Origin: Aquificota bacterium
Lineage (GTDB): Bacteria; Thermosulfidibacterota; Thermosulfidibacteria; Thermosulfidibacterales; Thermosulfidibacteraceae
Length of the DNA: 15,368 nucleotides
NCBI GenBank assembly: GCA_015494645.1
Contig: WGAU01000163.1
Span: 1 to 15,368 of the forward strand
Direction: 5' to 3'
Shown here: piece after piece, positions 1 through 6,832 of the stretch
How the letters are laid out: the number at the start of each line of letters is the position of its first letter
How positions within the stretch are numbered: the stretch's first letter is position 1
Program-made: the position numbers and the translations under genes
Notes under the pieces: model-generated
Told to the model about the DNA's origin: nothing
Databases searched by the model: none
The model's input: only the letters and a program-made list of their open reading frames with translations

Positions 1-265
1 CAGGCACACGGGTTACCTCCGCCACCCTCAACAAAACTGATCCCAAGATCCTCATCTCCGCCTTGAGAAGTCCAGAAGCGGTATCGGGAGAATCGGACTT
101 TAAAGAGTTGCTACAGACCAGTTCTCCAAAAAGGGCTGTTCTGTGGGCTGGGGTTGTGGAAACAGGCCTCATTTCATACAGCTTTACCTTCACCCCCAAC
201 TTGACACAAGCAAAGGCTGCCTCAACCCCAGCCAGCCCCCCTCCTACAACGGTGACAACTCCCAC
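1..265 (-). CDS. trmFO: TrmFO, folate-dependent tRNA m5U54 methyltransferase (5' part, cut by window edge)
   Basis: The first 88 residues translate without interruption, and the rest lies beyond base 1. TrmFO uses methylenetetrahydrofolate and FAD to make ribothymidine at tRNA position 54. The N-terminus has the Rossmann FAD motif GGGLAG (residues 8-13), then LYEMRP (29-34), TPAH (38-41) and LVCSNSLKS (49-57). This order is diagnostic of TrmFO and distinguishes it from GidA/MnmG. Cys51 sits in CSNSLKS and corresponds to the active-site Cys53 described for the B. subtilis enzyme. The start is GTG: an in-frame TAA lies immediately upstream and no other start fits this N-terminus. AAGGGG, overlapping the rplQ stop, lies 4 bases before it, and AGGAG lies 14 bases before it. 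The gene begins 8 bases after the rplQ stop with no terminator between, so it is probably co-transcribed with the alpha operon. Confidence 0.93.
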   Translation of the reverse strand, partial: MGVVTVVGGGLAGVEAAFACVKLGVKVKLYEMRPVSTTPAHRTALFGELVCSNSLKSDSPDTASGLLKAEMRILGSVLLRVAEVTRVP

Positions 266-273
266 TTAGCCCC

Positions 274-657
274 TTAGGACTCCTGAGTATCCTCTTCCAC
301 TTTGGCATCCACAAGCTCAACAAGAGCCATTTCTGCGTTGTCTCCCCTTCTTGGCCCTATCCTATAGATACGAACAAACCCACTGTTTCTATCCTTGTAC
401 CTCTCAGGCGCCTCTCTAATGATCTTGTAGGCTACATCCTTCTCGGTAAGATACCCAAAGATCCTGCGCTTGCTGGCAAGATCCCCTTTTTTAGCCAAGT
501 TGATGATCTTATCCACCCAAGGCCTCATGGCTTTAGCCTTGGCTTCGGTGGTCTTTATACGCTCATGCTTTAAAAGAGCCGTAACAAGATTTCTTATAAG
601 CATGTTCCTATGCTCGGCGGTTCTGCTCAGTTTAACCTTTTTTACCCTGTGCCTCAT
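274..657 (-). CDS. rplQ: 50S ribosomal protein L17
   Basis: This is a 127-residue protein, the usual length for L17, which binds 23S rRNA on the solvent side near the tunnel exit. The N-terminus MRHRVKKVKLSRTAEHR is the typical basic L17 opening, followed by the conserved segment with NLVTALLKHERIKTTEAKAK and a central R-rich part. The C-terminus is an acidic tail (ELVDAKVEEDTQES) that probably lies outside the folded core. Its ATG overlaps the rpoA stop as ATGA, so translation is likely coupled to rpoA, the usual arrangement at the end of the alpha operon. trmFO follows after 8 bases. Confidence 0.97.
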   Translation of the reverse strand: MRHRVKKVKLSRTAEHRNMLIRNLVTALLKHERIKTTEAKAKAMRPWVDKIINLAKKGDLASKRRIFGYLTEKDVAYKIIREAPERYKDRNSGFVRIYRIGPRRGDNAEMALVELVDAKVEEDTQES

Positions 658-1637
658 TCTCCGCCCTCCTGATCAAGTTCCATACCAAGGCTCAATCCCA
701 AAGAGGAGAGAACCTTCTCCACCTCTTCCAAAGACTTTTTCCCAAAGTTTTTGAGGCTCATGAGATCCTCTCTCTTGAGCCTCACAAGCTCCCCAACGGT
801 ATTTATCCCCTTTTTCTTCAAACAGTTATAAGCTCTCACAGAAAGGTTCAGCTCCTCTATGCCCATCTTGAGCTTCTCTTCTAATTCGTCAGCAACAGCT
901 TCTTCCTTTTCCTCAACAATCACTTCCTCACCCACCTGTATTGAGAAGAGCAGCTCTATGTGATCCTTAAGTACCTGAAGAGCCATCTTGAAAGCATCCA
1001 GCGCCGCAACAGCACCGTTGGTCCATATCTCCAGTATGAGCTTATCGTAATTGGTGGCTCTACCCAGTCTTGCCTGCTCCACCTGAAAGTTAACCTTCCT
1101 CACAGGGGAAAAGACAGCATCCACCAATATGGTTCCAACAGGATAATCCTGAAGGTTTCTCTCCTCAGAGGGCAGGTAGCCTTTACCCTCTTCCACCACA
1201 AGCTCCATGTTCAACTCGGTCTCTTCGCTATCCAAGGTAGCTATATGCAAATCTGGATTGAGTATCTCAACGCCGGTGGGACACTTTATGTCTTTAGCGT
1301 AAACCTTCTTAGGTCCCTTCTCCTCTATCCTCAAAACAACCGGTTCTTCCACATCTCCTTTTATGTCAAGCTGTTTTACGTTAAGGATAATATCGGTAAC
1401 GTCCTCCCTCACCCCAGGGATGGATGTAAACTCGTGGTATACTCCTTCTATCCTAACAGCGGTGACTGCATACCCCGGTATGGAAGAAAGCAACACCCTC
1501 CTCAAGGCGTTCCCAAGGGTTATACCGTACCCCCTGTCTAAAGGCTCAACCACTATCTTACAGTAACTATCTGACAGGGTATCCTGATCCACCAACAGTT
1601 TTGTAGGACGTATGATATAATTCCAAGTGTCAAACAT
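654..1637 (-). CDS. rpoA: DNA-directed RNA polymerase subunit alpha
   Basis: This is a 327-residue protein, close to the 329 of E. coli. The N-terminal domain (about 1-235) carries GYGITLGNALRRVLLSSIPG, the conserved dimerisation and beta-contact region that nucleates RNA polymerase assembly. A linker rich in Glu (about 238-255) leads to the C-terminal domain (about 258-320), which has two helix-hairpin-helix elements. There R268, N271, G299, K301 and S302 match E. coli R265, N268, G296, K298 and S299, the residues that contact UP-element DNA. UP-element and activator-dependent promoters are therefore possible in this organism. The start is ATG with an AAGGGAGG Shine-Dalgarno. The gene lies 12 bases after rpsD and overlaps rplQ by four bases. 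Confidence 0.98.
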   Translation of the reverse strand: MFDTWNYIIRPTKLLVDQDTLSDSYCKIVVEPLDRGYGITLGNALRRVLLSSIPGYAVTAVRIEGVYHEFTSIPGVREDVTDIILNVKQLDIKGDVEEPVVLRIEEKGPKKVYAKDIKCPTGVEILNPDLHIATLDSEETELNMELVVEEGKGYLPSEERNLQDYPVGTILVDAVFSPVRKVNFQVEQARLGRATNYDKLILEIWTNGAVAALDAFKMALQVLKDHIELLFSIQVGEEVIVEEKEEAVADELEEKLKMGIEELNLSVRAYNCLKKKGINTVGELVRLKREDLMSLKNFGKKSLEEVEKVLSSLGLSLGMELDQEGGE

Positions 1638-1649
1638 TCACAGCCTCCC

Positions 1650-2273
1650 TTACTTGGAGTATAGCTCTACGATCAGCACCTCGTTAACAGGTATCTGAAC
1701 ATCAGCACGCTCGGGTATGGCTTTGAATACACCTTTTCTGTTCTCAAAATCCACCTCAAGCCAGTGGGGAACGCCCCTGAACTCAGCAAGCTCAATGGCA
1801 GCCTGAACCCTTTCAGAATTCTTCATCTTCTCGGAAATCTCAATCACATCCCCCGGCTTCACCAAATAGCTGGGAATGTCCACCTTCCTGCCGTTCACCA
1901 ATACGTGACCGTGATTAACAAGCTGCCTCGCATCTCTCCTTGAAGAGGCAAAGCCCATTCTGTAAACCACGTTATCCAATCTTCTTTCAAGGATCCTTAT
2001 AAGATTCTCACCAGTAAGGCCTTTCTGCCTTGTTGCCATTTCAAAGTAACGCCTGAACTGATCCTCCTGCACTCCATAGATCCTTTTCAGTTTCTGCTTC
2101 TCACGCAGACGAATTCCATACTCGGAAAGCTTGGCTCTCCTGCGCCCGTGCTGTCCCGGAGGATAATTCCTTCTCTCAAGAGGACACTTATCGGAAAGGC
2201 ATTTACTCCCTTTAAGATAAAGCTTAACACCCTCTCTTCTACAAAACCTGCATACAGGTCCCGTGTACCTCAA
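1650..2273 (-). CDS. rpsD: 30S ribosomal protein S4, zinc-binding form
   Basis: S4 is a primary 16S rRNA binder that nucleates 30S assembly and, in E. coli, represses its own operon. The protein has 207 residues. The N-terminus holds four cysteines, C8, C11, C25 and C30, in the CX2C-X13-CX4C spacing of the zinc-containing form. The YPPGQHGRRR segment follows. The S4 RNA-binding domain begins about residue 97 (RRLDNVVYRMG), with RQLVNHGHVLVNG near 116-128. The start codon is TTG: an in-frame TGA lies two codons upstream, and the product opens MRYTGPVC as the family does. GGAGGG lies 7 bases before the TTG. An ATG 7 bases upstream is out of frame. The gene sits 14 bases after rpsK and 12 before rpoA. 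Confidence 0.97.
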   Translation of the reverse strand: MRYTGPVCRFCRREGVKLYLKGSKCLSDKCPLERRNYPPGQHGRRRAKLSEYGIRLREKQKLKRIYGVQEDQFRRYFEMATRQKGLTGENLIRILERRLDNVVYRMGFASSRRDARQLVNHGHVLVNGRKVDIPSYLVKPGDVIEISEKMKNSERVQAAIELAEFRGVPHWLEVDFENRKGVFKAIPERADVQIPVNEVLIVELYSK

Positions 2274-2287
2274 GGCTCATCCCTCCT

Positions 2288-2680
2288 TTAAACCCTTCTT
2301 CTTCTCGGTGGACGACAACCGTCATGGGGCAACGGCGTAACATCCTTTATGAGAGTTATATTCAAGCCTGCAGCCGCAAGGGCCCTTATGGCTGCCTCTC
2401 TGCCCGGACCGGGCCCTTTAACATGAACCTCAACGTGCTTCATACCCGCTATATCCTGTGCCTTCTTAGCAGCCTCTTGAGCTGCAAGCTGAGCGGCATA
2501 CGGAGTACTCTTTCTGGTTCCCTTAAATCCAACACTTCCGGCGCTTGCCCAACACACCGTATTGCCCTGAGGATCTGTTATGGTAACGATGGTATTGTTA
2601 AATGTAGCCTGAATATGGGCAATACCAGAAGGAACAAGCTTCTTCTCTTTCTTCTTTCCTCTCCTGCGTTTGCGTGCCAT
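2288..2680 (-). CDS. rpsK: 30S ribosomal protein S11
   Basis: This is a 130-residue protein of normal length. S11 sits on the 30S platform next to S6/S18 and lines the mRNA exit region. A very basic N-terminus (ARKRRRGKKKEKK) precedes the conserved core IAHIQATFNNTIVTITD, then the central GFKGTRKSTPYAAQLAA and VKGPGPGREAAIRAL. The signature DVTPLPHDGCRPP (113-125) closes the protein with a run of Arg. The start ATG has a near-perfect Shine-Dalgarno, AAGGAGGAT, 7 bases upstream. It lies 21 bases after rpsM, one of the two largest gaps in the window. Confidence 0.98.
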   Translation of the reverse strand: MARKRRRGKKKEKKLVPSGIAHIQATFNNTIVTITDPQGNTVCWASAGSVGFKGTRKSTPYAAQLAAQEAAKKAQDIAGMKHVEVHVKGPGPGREAAIRALAAAGLNITLIKDVTPLPHDGCRPPRRRRV

Positions 2681-2687
2681 GGGCTAA

Positions 2688-2696
2688 ATCCTCCTT
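2688..2696 (-). promoter_or_regulatory. Strong ribosome binding site of rpsK
   Basis: On the minus strand this reads AAGGAGGAT, 7 bases before the rpsK ATG. It is close to the full complement of the 16S rRNA 3' end. It lies in the 21-base gap after rpsM and fixes the S11 start. Confidence 0.85.
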
Positions 2697-2701
2697 CAGG
2701 A

Positions 2702-3088
2702 TTACTTTTTAGCTCCTCTCTTCTTACCCCTGCCAGCAACCGTCTTTCTGGGACCCTTTCTGGTCCTGGCATTGGTCCTTGTCCTCTGTCCCCTAACGGG
2801 AAGCCCCATCACATGCCGCATACCTCTGTAGCAGCCTATATCTATCAGACGCTTTATGTTCATAGCTATCTCTTTACGGAGTTCACCCTCTACCTTATAC
2901 TCTTTATCAATTATATCCCTTATTTTACTGATCTCCTCAGGGGTAAGATCCTTAACCCTTTTGTCAGGATCCACACCCGCCTTGGCAAGAATCTTCTTAG
3001 ATGATGAAAGCCCAATGCCAAAAATATAAGTAAGAGCTATTTCAATTCTCTTGTTTTTTGGAAGATCTACACCAGCAATACGAGCCAT
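2702..3088 (-). CDS. rpsM: 30S ribosomal protein S13
   Basis: This is a 128-residue protein of the 30S head that contacts L5 and 23S rRNA in the intersubunit bridges B1a/B1b, and whose basic tail reaches the P-site tRNA. Visible parts are ARIAGVDLPKNKRIEIALTYIFGIG (2-26) with the helix-two-turn-helix region after it, and GCYRGMRHVMGLPVRGQRTRTNARTRKG (from about 87), followed by the lysine/arginine-rich C-terminal tail ending RGAKK. The start ATG follows TAGGAGGGAGTAGGAT, in which the rpmJ stop TAG forms part of the Shine-Dalgarno. In E. coli the S4 repressor site lies at this start. Here only 13 bases separate it from rpmJ. Confidence 0.98.
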   Translation of the reverse strand: MARIAGVDLPKNKRIEIALTYIFGIGLSSSKKILAKAGVDPDKRVKDLTPEEISKIRDIIDKEYKVEGELRKEIAMNIKRLIDIGCYRGMRHVMGLPVRGQRTRTNARTRKGPRKTVAGRGKKRGAKK

Positions 3089-3101
3089 ATCCTACTCCCT
3101 C

Positions 3102-3215
3102 CTATCCCTGTCTCTGCTTATGTCTCGGGTCTTTACAAATGACCCTGACAACACCTTTTCTCCTAATAATCTTGCAATGGGCACACCTTTTCTTTACAGA
3201 CGCTCTAACTTTCAT
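3102..3215 (-). CDS. rpmJ: 50S ribosomal protein L36, zinc-binding form
   Basis: This is a 37-residue protein found by direct translation of the space between infA and rpsM. L36 is a small zinc-ribbon protein of the large subunit near the L6/L16 region. It opens [15 protein letters not shown] and ends [10 protein letters not shown], with the complete CCCH zinc ligand set C11, C14, C27 and H32. It is therefore the metal-binding type and not the cysteine-free paralogue that replaces it in zinc starvation. AAGGAGGGCAGGCT precedes the ATG, and infA ends 20 bases upstream. Confidence 0.96.
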
Positions 3216-3235
3216 AGCCTGCCCTCCTTATCCTA

Positions 3236-3454
3236 TTAAAGCCTGTATATAATTCTACCCCTCGTAGGGTCGTAGGCGGATATCTCCACTTTCACCTTGT
3301 CTCCGGGAAGTATCCTGATAAAATTCATCCTCATCTTCCCGGAAACATGAGCCAGTATCTTCATGCCATTTTCAAGCTCAACCCTGAACATAGCGTTGGG
3401 CAAAGGCTCTATAACCGTCCCAACAAGCTCTATGGTATCCTTCTTCTTAGGCAT
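3236..3454 (-). CDS. infA: Translation initiation factor IF-1
   Basis: IF-1 binds the A site of the 30S subunit during initiation. The product is one OB-fold: PKKKDTIELVGTVIEPLPNAMFRVELENG, then ILAHVSGKMRMNFIRILPGDKVKVE, and the C-terminal YDPTRGRIIYRL. The ATG at 3454 is preferred because it gives MPKKKDTIE and exactly 72 residues, the family length. An in-frame ATG two codons upstream (3460) would give 74. Neither has a good Shine-Dalgarno at proper distance, and both lie inside the last codons of map (overlap 8 or 14 bases). Initiation is probably by coupling to termination of map. Confidence 0.95.
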   Translation of the reverse strand: MPKKKDTIELVGTVIEPLPNAMFRVELENGMKILAHVSGKMRMNFIRILPGDKVKVEISAYDPTRGRIIYRL

Positions 3455-4226
3455 CCTCATCCCAAGGGGTTAATATCTCAGGGCCATGATCCAAAACAGC
3501 TATAGTATGCTCAAAATGCGCTGCATAGGACCCATCCTTGGTAACCGCCGTCCAACCATCCTCTTTGGTAACAGCATCCCCAGAACCCATGGAAACCATT
3601 GGCTCTATGGCCAAGGTCATCCCCCTTCTTATCAGCTCCCCAGTGTTAGGCTCCCCATCGTTGGGAACCGCTGGGTCTTCGTGTATTTTGATACCCACCC
3701 CATGTCCGCAGTAATCCTTAACAGGAGAAAAGCCAAAGCTCCTCACATAGGATCCTATAGCGTAACTTATGTCCCCTATTCTATTTCCCACAACCGCCTT
3801 GGATACTCCCAAATAGAGGGCCCTTCTTGTAACATCAACCAGCTTCTTCACATCTTCCGAAACCTGCCCCACAGTAAAGGTGCAGGCAGCATCACTAAAA
3901 TAGCCCTTATAATTCACTCCCATATCAACGCTCACTATGTCCCCCTCCTTCAACACCCTCTTTTTGGAGGGGAGACCATGAACTATCTCATCGTTAATGG
4001 ATATGCAAGTAGAAAAGGGATACTTTTTTGAAGAAAAACCAGGCTTATATCCCTTAAAAGCTGGCTTGCCCCCCAGTTTTCTTATCATCTCCTCCGCTTT
4101 CTTATTTATAGCCCAAGTGGTAACCCCTTCCCTGATAAATTCTCTCAGATCCCTTAAAACCCTCGCAAGTATGTATCCACTCTTTCTTATACCCTCTATC
4201 TCCTCGTCGCTCTTTATAATTATCAT
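3447..4226 (-). CDS. map: Methionine aminopeptidase, type I
   Basis: MetAP removes the initiator Met from nascent proteins at the ribosome. The protein has 259 residues in the pita-bread fold. The metal ligands are D101, D112, H175 (in GHGVG), E208 (in IEPM) and E239 (in HFEH), and H83 is the conserved substrate-binding histidine (IVHG). No N-terminal zinc-finger extension is present, as in the bacterial type Ia enzyme. Residues 61-69 (KPGFSSKKY) form a slightly longer loop before PFSTCISIN than in E. coli. The start ATG overlaps the adk stop by one base (TGATG) with AGGAG just upstream, so it is coupled to adk. The end of the gene contains the infA start. Confidence 0.97.
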   Translation of the reverse strand: MIIIKSDEEIEGIRKSGYILARVLRDLREFIREGVTTWAINKKAEEMIRKLGGKPAFKGYKPGFSSKKYPFSTCISINDEIVHGLPSKKRVLKEGDIVSVDMGVNYKGYFSDAACTFTVGQVSEDVKKLVDVTRRALYLGVSKAVVGNRIGDISYAIGSYVRSFGFSPVKDYCGHGVGIKIHEDPAVPNDGEPNTGELIRRGMTLAIEPMVSMGSGDAVTKEDGWTAVTKDGSYAAHFEHTIAVLDHGPEILTPWDEDA

Positions 4227-4870
4227 CAGCTCCTAAGAACCTTCAGGATATCTTGATAGATTTCCTGTATGCTCTTTGTCCCGTCTATATCAACCAAAAC
4301 ACCTTTTTTCTTATAATAATCTACCAAAGGTTCCGTCTGTGCCTTATAAACCTCAAGACGCTTCCTTATAGTCTCTTCCTTATCATCGTCCCTCTGGTAC
4401 AGCTCACCACCACATTTATCACATACACCTTCCTTCTTGGGAGGATTGAACTCTACATGATACATGGCTCCACATTTTCTGCATGTTCTCCTACCGGTGA
4501 GTCTCTTCAGAATCTCCTCGTCAGGTACAACGATATTTATCACACAGTCTATTCTTTTTCCCATCTCCTGAAGGATCTTATCAAGAGCTTCGGCCTGAGG
4601 CACCGTTCTGGGAAAACCATCCAGAATGAAACCCTTATGGCAATCAGGCTTTGATAGTCTTTCCCTAACTATCCCTATGACAACCTCATCGGGCACCAAC
4701 TGGCCTCTATCCATATACTCTTTAGCTTTTTTACCGAGTTCTGTTCCCTCGGCAACTGCAGCCCTTAACATATCTCCAGTAGATATCTGCGGGATACCAA
4801 ACTCCTCAACCAACATCTTTGCTTGGGTTCCCTTGCCCGCACCAGGAGGGCCAAGCATTATAATGTTCAT
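4226..4870 (-). CDS. adk: Adenylate kinase with zinc-binding LID
   Basis: Adenylate kinase catalyses ATP + AMP to 2 ADP in the cytoplasm. The 214-residue length is typical of the long bacterial form. The P-loop GPPGAGKGT is at 7-15, the NMP-binding part includes STGDMLR (30-36), and DGFPRT is at 84-89. The LID (about 127-164) carries C130, C133, C150 and C153 as two CXXC pairs, the structural zinc site known from Gram-positive and thermophile enzymes. The E. coli enzyme lacks this site. The gene begins 2 bases after the secY stop, the common secY-adk-map order, and its own stop overlaps the map ATG. Confidence 0.98.
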   Translation of the reverse strand: MNIIMLGPPGAGKGTQAKMLVEEFGIPQISTGDMLRAAVAEGTELGKKAKEYMDRGQLVPDEVVIGIVRERLSKPDCHKGFILDGFPRTVPQAEALDKILQEMGKRIDCVINIVVPDEEILKRLTGRRTCRKCGAMYHVEFNPPKKEGVCDKCGGELYQRDDDKEETIRKRLEVYKAQTEPLVDYYKKKGVLVDIDGTKSIQEIYQDILKVLRS

Positions 4871-4872
4871 GG

Positions 4873-6177
4873 CTAACCTCCCAATATAGGACTCTTCCTC
4901 ATGAGCCCTTCGTAATGCCTCATTATAAGATGGGACTCTATCTGCTGCATGGTATCAAGGGCAACCCCCACCACGATCAACAGAGCCGTCCCACCAAAAT
5001 AAAAAGGCACATGCATGTACTTAATAAGCAGCGAAGGAAGAATACACACAGCGGCAAGGTAAAGAGCTCCCACAAAGGTCAGTCTATTTACCACTCTTTC
5101 AATATACTCTGCCGTTTTCTGTCCAGGCCTTATTCCAGGAATAAAACCTCCGTATTTCCTCAGATTCTCAGCAACCTCTTTGGGATTGAAAATTATGGCG
5201 GTATAGAAATAGGCGAAGAAGATTATAAGTACGGCGTAAACAGTAAGGTACAACCAAGAACCAAAGGAAAAGATCTGCGCAAACTTCTTAGCCATAGGAT
5301 GATCCACAAACCTTGCTATAGTCAACGGGAACATAAGTATAGACGAAGCAAAGATAGGGGGTATAACTCCCGATATGTTTACTTTTATCGGAAGATAGCT
5401 GCTTTGTCCCCCGTAAAGTTTACCCCTGATCATCCTCTTGGGATAGTTTATGGGAATCCTCCTCTGTCCAAGCTCCATCCAACAGATGAAGGCTATAACA
5501 CCGAAGCCCAAAATGCACACCACAATAAGGGTCACTGGAGAAAGCTCTCCCGTCTTTAAGAGAGCAAAGGTGTTCTTTATCGCACCAGGAAGTCTTGCAA
5601 TAATACCGGCGAAAATTATGAGAGATATACCATTTCCTATGCCCCTCTCGTTTATCTGTTCACCGATCCACATAAGAAACACGGTTCCTGCCACCATTGT
5701 GATGACAGCCACAAACACAAAAGAAAAACCAGGATTTATAACTATGCTCATGCCGGAAGGGCTTCTCATACTCTGTATTCCGATGGCTATACCCAAAGCC
5801 TGAATAGCGGAGATCACGATAGTCCCATAACGGGTGTAAGCCATTATCTGTGCCCTTCCCCTTTCCCCTTCTTTCTTAAGCTGTTCCAGCTTAGGAATCA
5901 CCGCAGTCAAAAGCTCTAAAATAATGGCTGCCGATATATAGGGCATTATACCAAGAGCAAAAACGGTAAGCCTTCTGAAAGCCCCACCGGAAAAAAGGTC
6001 AAAAAAACCAAAGAGGGTGCCAGACGCCCTATTAAAGAACTCCGCCAAGGCCTCGGCGTTTATCCCAGGTATAGGGATATGGGCTCCAAGACGGAAAACC
6101 GCGAGCATAAAAAAAGTAAATAAGATTCTTGAGCGAAGTTCGGGAATCTTGAAAATATTTTCTGCCTCAGGCCTCAT
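4873..6177 (-). CDS. secY: Protein translocase subunit SecY
   Basis: SecY is the channel protein of the SecYEG translocon in the inner membrane. It has 434 residues (E. coli 443) and about ten hydrophobic membrane segments spread over the full length. Family marks are LGIMPYISAAIILELL, the signature near GEQINERGIGNGISLIIFAG, the cytoplasmic loop with QRRIPINYPKR, and the C-terminal ALDTMQQIESHLIMRHYEG. The last is part of the cytosolic face that contacts SecA and the ribosome. The ATG overlaps the rplO stop as ATGA and adk follows after 2 bases. Production is thus tied to the spc ribosomal genes, as in most bacteria. Confidence 0.98.
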   Translation of the reverse strand: MRPEAENIFKIPELRSRILFTFFMLAVFRLGAHIPIPGINAEALAEFFNRASGTLFGFFDLFSGGAFRRLTVFALGIMPYISAAIILELLTAVIPKLEQLKKEGERGRAQIMAYTRYGTIVISAIQALGIAIGIQSMRSPSGMSIVINPGFSFVFVAVITMVAGTVFLMWIGEQINERGIGNGISLIIFAGIIARLPGAIKNTFALLKTGELSPVTLIVVCILGFGVIAFICWMELGQRRIPINYPKRMIRGKLYGGQSSYLPIKVNISGVIPPIFASSILMFPLTIARFVDHPMAKKFAQIFSFGSWLYLTVYAVLIIFFAYFYTAIIFNPKEVAENLRKYGGFIPGIRPGQKTAEYIERVVNRLTFVGALYLAAVCILPSLLIKYMHVPFYFGGTALLIVVGVALDTMQQIESHLIMRHYEGLMRKSPILGG

Positions 6178-6623
6178 TTAATAACCTCCACCTTACCCCC
6201 TGCCCTTTCTATCTTCTCCTTGGCAGAGGTGGTAAAGGCCTGGGCCTTGACGGTCAAGGACTTCGTCAACTCCCCCCTTCCCAAAATCTTGACACCGTCC
6301 TTGCAAACCCTCTTTATAACGCCTCTTTCAAGCAAAAGCTCCGGTGTAACCTCTTCCCCCGCCTCAAAGTATCTATCAAGAACATCAACATTAACTTCCG
6401 TGTATTCTTTGGCCCTCGGATTCTTGAATCCCCTCTTAGGTATCCTTCTATAAAGAGGAGTCTGGCCACCCTCAAACCAAGGAGGGACCCCTCCTCCAGA
6501 CCTCGCCTTCTGTCCTTTGTGCCCTCTACAAGAGGTCTTTCCATGACCGGAACCAGGACCTCTTCCAACCCTCTTCTTTCTGTGAGTAGCACCGTACTTG
6601 GGAGCCAGCTCGTGAAGTCTCAT
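6174..6623 (-). CDS. rplO: 50S ribosomal protein L15
   Basis: This is a 149-residue protein, normal for L15, a late-assembly protein with a long N-terminal extension deep in the 23S rRNA. That extension is visible as a Gly/Arg/Lys-rich stretch (about 16-50: KKRVGRGPGSGHGKTSCRGH and onward), ending in FEGGQTPLYRRIPKRGFKN. The globular C-terminal half follows, ending AGGKVEVIK. The start ATG lies one base after the rpmD stop. GGAGGAGG, formed by the last codons of rpmD, serves as its ribosome binding site. The stop overlaps the secY ATG. Confidence 0.98.
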   Translation of the reverse strand: MRLHELAPKYGATHRKKRVGRGPGSGHGKTSCRGHKGQKARSGGGVPPWFEGGQTPLYRRIPKRGFKNPRAKEYTEVNVDVLDRYFEAGEEVTPELLLERGVIKRVCKDGVKILGRGELTKSLTVKAQAFTTSAKEKIERAGGKVEVIK

Positions 6624-6624
6624 A

Positions 6625-6816
6625 TCAAACCTCCTCCACTTCCTTCACGGATACTAAATGGGACACTGCCTTCACCATACCCAAAGTACAGGGATCTGCC
6701 TCTCTCACCACCGTCTGCCCTGGCTTCCTCAGACCCAAGGACCTAACGGTGGCCTTCTCCCTCTTTGAACGCCCTGCCAAACCTCTAACCAGCTTTATCT
6801 CTATCCTTTTTGCCAT
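6625..6816 (-). CDS. rpmD: 50S ribosomal protein L30
   Basis: L30 is a small large-subunit protein that some bacterial lineages lack. The product is 63 residues: AKRIEIKLVRGLAGRSKRE, then RSLGLRKPGQTVVREADPC, a compact beta-alpha-beta fold of about 60 residues. I chose the ATG at 6816 because GGAGGG lies 5 bases before it and MAKRIEIKLV is the usual opening. A TTG one codon upstream is too close to that site. The gene is 16 bases after rpsE, and its final codons hold the ribosome binding site of rplO. Confidence 0.96.
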   Translation of the reverse strand: MAKRIEIKLVRGLAGRSKREKATVRSLGLRKPGQTVVREADPCTLGMVKAVSHLVSVKEVEEV

Positions 6817-6821
6817 CAATG

Positions 6822-6827
6822 CCCTCC
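6822..6827 (-). promoter_or_regulatory. Ribosome binding site deciding the rpmD start
   Basis: The minus strand reads GGAGGG, 5 bases before the ATG at 6816 but only 2 bases before the in-frame TTG at 6819. The spacing selects the ATG. Confidence 0.75.
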
Positions 6828-6832
6828 GGTTC

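Noticed and set aside
63..269. 68-codon plus-strand frame at the left end
   Set aside because: It is antisense to trmFO, whose conserved N-terminus is clear on the minus strand.
277..292. Imperfect palindrome GGACTCCTGAGTATCC at the rplQ end, considered as a terminator
   Set aside because: Only a few pairs form, there is a mismatch in the stem, no U-run follows, and trmFO begins directly after it.
3455..3460. ATG at 3460 as the infA start
   Set aside because: It adds two residues before the usual MPKKKD opening and has no better ribosome binding site. It is kept as a possible alternative only.
6314..6592. 92-codon minus-strand frame inside rplO
   Set aside because: It is an alternate frame of the L15 gene, and the L15 frame carries all family motifs.
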